A stretch of 64,000 nucleotides of DNA from Gnetum montanum (taxonomy: Eukaryota > Streptophyta > Gnetopsida > Gnetales > Gnetaceae), in contig MNCI01035635.1 of NCBI GenBank assembly GCA_015680685.1, forward strand, positions 42,569-106,568, in the 5' to 3' direction. The translations under genes were made by a program, and so were the position numbers. How positions within the stretch are numbered: the stretch's first letter is position 1; the number at the start of each line of letters is the position of its first letter. This document shows positions 57,223-64,000 of this stretch, piece by piece. The notes beneath the pieces are model-generated. The model had not been told where the DNA came from. It worked only from the letters and a program-made list of their open reading frames with translations, and ran no database searches.

Positions 57223-59655
57223 TATTCTCTTTGCTAAATAGTAGATATGTATTATAAATATATAGCTAGACTAGTTCTATCCAATTCGAGGACAAATTCA
57301 ATTCATCACATATGAAATCTATTGCTTTTAATCTTTTCTAAATACAACACCATTATTGATCATAAAATGTCTCTTTAATCTAGATTTAAATGCATGTGTA
57401 TACTTTTAGTTACCCAAGTTCTACTTTGTACATCTATAGTAAAGACTATGACTTTTCAATAATAAGTCATTACTTATATTTGGTAACTAGTAATTATCAT
57501 TTATCCAAACTATTAATATGATTAGAGATATAAATATTAAATTAAGATAAATATGATATGTTGAAGCTAATAATAACTTAGAATCTTTAACACACTTCTT
57601 TAAACTTAACATGAAACACATTTTATAGTGTTTTACTATTTTCTTAACCTTTGCTTGCTTGCTTTCTTGCTCTTTTTCTTTCTTTTTGTTGACTCCTTTT
57701 TATAATTAAATATAGGGAATTAAGCCAATGTAATAGTTATGGATTTCTCTACTAACTTATTATGTTCAAGAACTTTTGCCACATTGTAACTTAGTAGAAA
57801 TAACTTGCCTTATGTTTGATGCAATTTTTAAAAGTAATTTCCCATTAAATAGCAGTGAGTTATAAACTTTTATAAAATCTTGGGGTCTATCTAAGTTTCA
57901 TTTATTTGGGGTTCCAACACATCCCCCACCCCCTCCCCATTACCTATGTTTTATTCATTTGGGGTTCCAACACATCCCCCACCAATCCATATTGCCATTA
58001 TAATATGTAGACTTGCATCCCCACCTTCTTCCAACATGTATAAATTTATAACTATCTTATTAAGCAATAAAGTAATAAAAGTAGATATTATTAATAGTAA
58101 TTAATGGTCAATTCTGTCCTTCCTTTGGTTTATATCACAACCTATCATATTTATTTGTAATTCCAAAAATGGCTAATGAAATAAATACAAAGGATCATAA
58201 AAGAAAAATCACATCATCAAGAGATAAAGAAACAAATTATAACTTTTATAACTATCCAAAAAATCTAAAATCTATAGTAGATCAAAGGTTCTATACCTAA
58301 CAAAGCAAGTTGATATACCATCATTGTCATCATCATCATCCTAGCCTTGTCCCAAAAAATTGGGGTCGACTATCATAACAAAGCAAGTTTGCATACCATA
58401 TCACTTAGATTAGACAATATACAAAATATATTGTTTAGCTCTTCTATAGTAGGATCTTTAGAAAAAATAAATGGTATTTGTCACTTGGAAATTTTAACTA
58501 TGTTCTTTGTTAAAATGATTTTGAAGGATGGAGATGAGATTTCTTATTGGCACTACCATTTGGAGTGATGGTCAGGTGCTCTTTTTCAATTCAAAGGCTT
58601 GGGTTCAAGCTAGGTTGTAGCCACTCGAAGAGGTTAGGCTTTCACTCATCTATTGATCATCCCAAGACCTTGCCTAGTAAGATGAGCATTGTAGCTCTGG
58701 GTGATGATCCTTTTAGAAAAGATTTCATATTGTTTAGGAGTTTTTTTATACCAAGATTTAACATTCTAATAAATAACATAAAAATAATTGTTTAATCTAA
58801 TTAATAATGAAAATAAATCCTAAGGTAGCTTAAGTGTGATGAGTTTTTATTCATAACTTGTTGTACATGCCTTGAATTAGTGTACCCATTGTTGGAATTA
58901 CCAAACATCATATTATTGAGTATACCAAGCAAATATCATTACTAGGTAACTAAATAATTATACATAACACTTGAAACTAATCACATTCATTTTGTCCAAG
59001 ATTAATATGCATGATAAAGTAAACATTAATGTAAGTTGCTAATAAATAAATTGTATTAAAAGCAAATTATTTTCTAAGTTAATGTGCTATAATGAATAAG
59101 AATCAATCTTGATCTTATTGCCAATCATGGATTGCATTCAGGTACAATACCACCCAAATAAGACATCAAACAATCAACTCAAATTCATGTTGGGGGCACT
59201 TGTTGACTATTTGCTAAAACTATGAAAACAAACTCCAAGAGTTTGGCTACAGTAGTTATGGAAAAGTGCCTTAAATGCATTGGGTTCATGCATTTATATA
59301 GGCATTTATGAATCTTACATCAATGCTAATGTGTTGCTAAAGTTAGGGCTATGTCAATGTTGATGTGTTGACACAACTCTTCATCATAAAGTACTCAAGA
59401 AAGAAGTTTGGTAAGGCTCTCACACATTCTAGAAATTTATCAATAAGATAGAGAATCATTTGAATAGACTTTTGATACAAATTATCATATAAAACAAGCC
59501 TAAAATGATAATAATTGGCAAAATATTTGCTTAATAATAAAAATGGAAAATAATAGTAAAGAGTTGGGTAGCAAAGAAGAAAAGTACAACATCTATAACA
59601 AATTAGGGTAGTATCATGAAAAGAAGAAATAAATTTTCTTATTTGATTTCCTTTC
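57223..59655. other. AT-rich intergenic DNA between the LINE and element E
   Basis: Contains a 53-base direct duplication (GGGGTTCCAACACATCCCCC at 57908 and 57961), a TCATCATCATC run (58,325-58,342) and a possible SINE. Otherwise no gene could be supported. The 121-codon minus frame at 59349-59714 is AT-rich, runs into the LTR of E and has no motif. Confidence 0.5.
58340..58790. repeat. Possible SINE-like sequence
   Basis: TGATGGTCAGGTGCTC (about 58,567) and GGGTTCAAGC (58,600) resemble the A and B boxes of a tRNA-derived polymerase III promoter at the right spacing (about 30 bases). CCTTGTCCCAAAAAATTGGG (58,344) is a motif I have seen repeated in plant genomes. No terminal repeats or tail were established. 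Confidence 0.3.
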
Positions 59656-60571
59656 TGATGGGATGCGATATCGCATGGGCCGCGATTTCGCATACGTGAT
59701 ATCGCGTCCGTCACAATATAACATCACCCACAATATCGCGTACGCGATATCGCGTCCGTTGCAATATTGCATCCCCCGCAATATCGCACACACGATATCA
59801 CGTCTTCCCCTGCAATATCGCGTATGCGATATTGCAGTGCATCACCAAATCTATAAATAAGAGGCGGCTCTCCCTTGTTTCTCATTTTAGGCCTAGATCG
59901 TAGTGAAACTTTGGTAGTTTTACCTCTCCAAATATAGAATAATTTCCATGTGCCCACAGTAGGAGATCCAAAGTGAACGGATCTTTATTTGAGAAAATAT
60001 TGTACCTAAACACAAGTTTGTGTACAGAAATAAAGACAAACTTCTTGGATAAACCTTGCAGTGCATGGACTAAGCTAGATAGGATTTTATTTATTGTTAT
60101 TTATTATTTTTCATTTAAATGCTTTATTAGTTCATTAATTCTCTCTCAACCCTTCTCCCATAGTTAAGTGCATTCAGTACGACCGCTTCGAGTACATGCA
60201 TTACGCTTGGTGATCCCAGTAATGAATAGTGTTTGGTAACCAAGGTTGCATTGGTTCAGGGTGTGAATGGTAAGTGGGAATGGATGCTGATGCTAGGTTA
60301 ATTAAGACTTAGTTAGTTGAATTTAGTTAATTAGTCTCTTCACTCTTCACCTCATTAGCATAGGAGATAAAACATAAAAGACATAAAAATCACATACCTC
60401 AGACTTACTTAACCATACAACCGTGACAAATACAAGTTTGGGAAGAAAATGAACGATTAACCTTAAGTGTTCCATAAGGTGTGTAGGCACTTAGTCTGTG
60501 GAGTTTGACCGAATCACATGTGTAACGCTTGTATTTGTATGGTTGAGTGTAGGGTACCTCGCCACTCATCA
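59656..60571 (+). repeat. 5' LTR of element E
   Basis: The LTR is 916 bases, TGATGGGATG to GCCACTCATCA. TATA box CTATAAATAAGAGG at 59,851. It is longer than the C LTRs because its U3 palindrome array is longer. Confidence 0.9.
59662..59838 (+). promoter_or_regulatory. U3 palindrome array of element E
   Basis: About seven palindromic units in 177 bases, including the perfect 18-base inverted repeat ATATCGCGT/ACGCGATAT at 59733-59750. Units alternate with short C/T-rich linkers such as GTCTTCCCCTG. The array ends 13 bases before the TATA box. Confidence 0.7.
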
Positions 60572-60591
60572 TTGGTACCGTTGCCAGGGAC
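60572..60591 (+). other. Primer-binding site of element E
   Basis: TTGGTACCGTTGCCAGGGAC directly follows the LTR. From its second base, 15 of 18 positions match the complement of plant tRNA-Asp (TGGCGCCGTTGCCGGGGA). It is the best preserved of the four primer sites. Confidence 0.75.
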
Positions 60592-60714
60592 TAAGTATTT
60601 GTGCGCTAAGTAGAACATAGGAAATTATTCACATCATTGGGAGCTTAAAAGAACCCTTAGGATTAATTTAAAAAAAATTATATAATGGTTAATCAACACA
60701 CCGAACAAGACACA

Positions 60715-63170
60715 ATATCTTCTTCTTCTTCTCATAAGAGCACTTCACCACCTAGGGATCTTACAAGAAATAGTCAGCAGTCTAACATGCATAATTGAGA
60801 ATCGCCAGTTCCTCAATAGTATCGGGTGGTATATACTCATCAAGATGAGTACATACATGATTTTACCTTTATCCTCCATCAGGATGAACAACTACGTTGG
60901 CGAGATTTGCAAGGTAACATAATGTTACCTCTAGATCGTGCAGTCCCCAACATGCTCCTCCATGCTTTGGCATAGATAGGCATGACACATCTATATACTG
61001 AATACATTATAGGTGATTTTGACACAAGGGATTACCATCCCACAACTACACAACATTTACGAAACTCAAGGTAGGAGAGCCACCATACATTGTTGAAGGG
61101 CAAAGGGGTCCCACACATCCTAAGAAAAATTAGAGATGGTGAACCAATTATAAAGGTCCTCTATCAAATGATGTTTTCCCTCATAAAAATAGTGAGGAGG
61201 TTGGGTATCAGAACCTACTTTCCACAATACACAACCCTGGTTCTGATCCCCATGAACACCAACTGTTCACCGAGGGAACAAAAACACATGACAAGGATGG
61301 GCATTCTGATCGTCATCACGATCGGGGTCGTAGCCATCGAAGAGAAGGTAAGAAACATTGTCATGGCAATGGTTCTCCTTCTTCTTCCCCTTCATCACAT
61401 CATTCACCCTCTCCTTCCACATTGGGGCATATTCATCAAGAGCATAACGGTAAGCATAAGGGTATGCGAGATGAGAGACCTCGATGAGAGAGTCGAAAGT
61501 GAGGATGAGGGTAGTCTAGAAAGTCTAGGCATGGTAGAAGGGAAAGTAGGGAACCATGTAGGCATCATAGACATCATGAGAGAGATGATCATGACAAACC
61601 CCTACTTGCTACCTGAAGTATGTTAGATATTATGGAGGTAGTGAGAATACCTACAAGGCATCAAAAAGATAGTCAGATCAAGAGACTAGATATGAACAAT
61701 ATCCCACACTTCGAAGGGGGATACAACGCTAATCCACAAAATCATGTACAAGAATTCCATGATGCCTGCGCCTTGTAAAATATTGAGAATGAGTGGTAGA
61801 AACTAAAGTTGTTCCCTAGGATATTCATAAAGGAAGCAGAGAGTTGGTATCGATCCTTAGAATCGAAAATCATTAGGAGGTGGAGTACAATGTTAGAACT
61901 CTTCAATGATAAATAGCAAACGTACTTTAGAGTATCTAACTTGTGTAAGCAGATCCAAGGATGGAAGCAGGGTAATCATGAACCCTTAGATGCTTTCATG
62001 AGCTAATATTATGCATTGCTACATCGTTGCCCAGGCCATGGTTATGCACAACGGGATCAACTACACCATCTCATAGATGGGCTAAGACATGAAATTAGGA
62101 GAACCATTGGGACATATGCCCAAGGGAGATTATCTAAACTTAGATCCCATAAAATTTATTGATTTTTGGAGCAAGTAGCTAAAGAAGAAGGGGAGTTATG
62201 AAAAAGAGATAGCACGGAAAAGTATAACCGCGATTCTTCCCTTCGGAAGAGCGGAGTGAGATTCTGCGATGAAGAGGATGAGTCACCACTTCAAGAGTTG
62301 GTGAATAGAAAAACCTTGTTACTTCAAAAGCTAAAAAAAAAAGTATCAGCTAAGGTAGATGAAATATGGAGCTCCTTAGATAGTAAAATTGAAAATGTCC
62401 TGAAAATCATAGAGGAGTCTAAGGAGGAACGAAGTAGTGACCATGACAAGAAAAAGTGGAGAGATTCAGGCCATGCATGTGACAAGGGTAAGGGAAAAAT
62501 GACTATCACCGATGAGGTTGTGGATTCTAACATGGAAAATTACAGTAGATGTGAGATCTTCCAATATGACCATCCTAAGGGATGTTGCCCAATAATCTCA
62601 CATCTATAAGAGTTTGGGGTGTATGCACTCAACCTGAGACTTAATAGACGGTAGGCACCCCGAAGGTTACTTTATCCCTAGGGTAACCCAAGGTAGTTCC
62701 ACCAACCATTAACATATTATCCAAGTGGAACTACGCCACAACCTATCGGGCAACACCAGCAGTGGCAACACCCATAGTCATGGGGGATGCCACCACCTAG
62801 ACAACAATACCCTTATCAACAACTAGACCCATATGGCTACTACGTGTAGCAGCCAGTTTCTCCAAGTGACTCTATGGGTCACGTAACCCCACAACATCAC
62901 TACCAAGTTTAGGAGTATTTTAGAAGGACTCCTTCTCCTCTGGGAGATGCACCACATGCATACCATCCTCCAAATCCATCCACCTCTCTTCCACCAGTAG
63001 TTTCATTACCTCCCTCTCCAACAATGCAAGGGGAACCCCCACTCAACCGCAGCAACGTAATGCTACGAGAGCTGTAAACCTTCAACCCACTACTAGTTCT
63101 AATAATCACAAGAAGAGAAGACCTTTTTTTCAAACCAAAAGTCCAGACAAGCTCTCACAACCATGAGCGG
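60715..63170 (+). pseudogene. gag of element E
   Basis: Collinear with gag of C. The start codon position reads ATA (60715-60717) where C has ATG. The following text is collinear but frameshifted and stop-rich to about 62,200. It is clean from 62256 to 62609 (RFCDEEDESPLQELVNRKTL ... CEIFQYDHPKGCC, about 62,550-62,590), where the second Cys of the knuckle-like motif is Phe as in C. A proline-rich tail follows. Together with the lost start codon this cannot give a full Gag. Confidence 0.8.
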
Positions 63171-63269
63171 TTGAGTCTGCATACGCTCCTGCAACACATA
63201 AGGCTTTGGAGCTCCCTTCAAATCAATAATAGAGCTTAATGCATACGGTTATGTTAACACATACTATTA

Positions 63270-63850
63270 CCAACTAGATCAAGGTAGGCCACCTTCCTAG
63301 GAAACTCTCTGACCCTGGAAGTCCCTTAATCTACCTCCAAGTCACTGGGAATGAACCTTATAAGGCTCTTCTTGACTGAGGTTTTGGAGTCAACTTAATC
63401 TCATGAGAAATGTATCAAGCCTAGAACCTGCCTCCACTTAAGAAGAGCAATATTCAAGTAGAGATGCCTGACCAGTCCATCACCATTCCCTTGGGATTGG
63501 TGGAGGACATCATTACCACTATGTGTGTTTGGTCATACCCAACCGATTTCCTGGTGATAGAAGTCAACAGCAACAAAGGGAACTTCCCAATTATAATGGG
63601 AAGGGCATGGCTAAGTACAATAGATGCATGCCTAGGAATTTGTGATCTTTCCTTGGAAATATAAAAGGTAAACATTTATGAAAAGATCAAGAAGAAGAAA
63701 TTTTCATGCATCACATACATTGACTCAGAGGGTGATGACATGGAGGAATGCTCGACATCTCCTGCATGCAATTGGTGTGCCCAAGAAAATCTAATACAAA
63801 GGTGCCTGTATGTAGCAACCACACAATAAGTGAAGACCCCATGGTTGACA
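63270..63850 (+). pseudogene. Aspartic protease region of element E
   Basis: NEPYKALLD, then a TGA in the Asp-Ser-Gly triad, then GFGVNLIS (about 63,353-63,402). An open part at 63464-63664 reads DQSITIPLGLVEDIITT and NFPIIMGRAWLSTIDA. The Asp itself is kept but the triad is interrupted. Confidence 0.8.
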
Positions 63851-64000
63851 GCTAATCAAAAGAGCAACCCACCAACATTCATGGAACTAACTGAGGGAAC
63901 AACTCATGCCGGCAACGAAGGCATAGATACATTGGAGTATGAGTGTCGTTGACTTCCATCCCTTAACCTAAAAACATCAATTGGGAGAAGTTGGACACTT

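Larger units (their letters stand above)
59656..64000 (+). mobile_element. Element E: Gypsy-type element, left part only
   Basis: 5' LTR, primer-binding site, gag and protease closely related to C. The window ends in the segment just after protease, where C and E are still collinear (ACATCAATTGGGAGAAGTTG), so E probably belongs to the C subfamily. Whether it has pol cannot be seen. Confidence 0.88.

Overview
The window looks like nuclear DNA from a plant with a large, repeat-rich genome. The signs are: CCCTAAA telomere-type blocks, a family-1 UDP-glycosyltransferase with a plant PSPG box, a plant L1-type LINE whose ORF1 carries a DUF4283-like domain, a Mutator-like (MULE) transposase relic, a Ulp1-like protease relic, and several long Ty3/Gypsy LTR retrotransposons. 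A gymnosperm is my guess from the low gene density and large decayed elements, but nothing here proves it. I see no prokaryotic, organellar or CRISPR content. Only one gene looks intact, the UGT at 38.3-40.3 kb. Almost everything else is transposon DNA in various states of decay.

Layout. 1-2.7 kb: tandem array of a degenerate ~360-bp unit. 2.7-3.2 kb: interstitial telomere-like block. 4.4-6.9 kb: MULE transposase relic. 8.5-9.9 kb: unidentified decayed coding DNA. 10.96-11.57 kb: inverted cousin of the first array with a 226-bp unit. 12,398-25,375: complete Gypsy element A, flanked by target duplication GAAGT, with gag, protease, RT/RNase H, integrase and an extra downstream ORF3. 26,337-32,975: minus-strand non-autonomous relative D, flanked by TAAAT and lying between a Ulp1-like protease relic (left) and a coiled-coil protein relic (right), both minus strand and possibly one gene split by D. 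36-38 kb: several minisatellites. 38.3-42.3 kb: a UGT gene and a truncated tandem pseudogene copy (1,920-bp duplication), the latter followed by an LTR fragment and a 751-bp gap. 44.25-57.2 kb: an L1-type LINE split by non-autonomous Gypsy element C (47,877-55,004). 59,656 to the end: left part of another element of the C type (E).

Elements A, C, D and E share LTR termini (TGATG...CATCA), a conserved block before the 3' LTR, a primer-binding site resembling the tRNA-Asp 3' end, and a U3 packed with imperfect palindromes just upstream of a CTATAAATAAGAGG TATA box. Their Gag carries a variant zinc-knuckle-like motif (CX2CX3HX4C in A and D). A and D also share a downstream ORF3 (motif WYLGETYxFW, coiled coil). 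C and D have lost the pol core, both up to the same T-rich landmark that follows integrase in A, so they would depend on an A-like element for replication proteins.

Assembly caveats: two N gaps (30,912-31,060 and 42,738-43,488) and three single Ns. The block between the Ns at 12,938 and 13,191 is in reverse orientation compared with the 3' LTR, and the N at 40,683 replaces sequence that is present in the paralogous flank. Single Ns therefore seem to mark contig joins.
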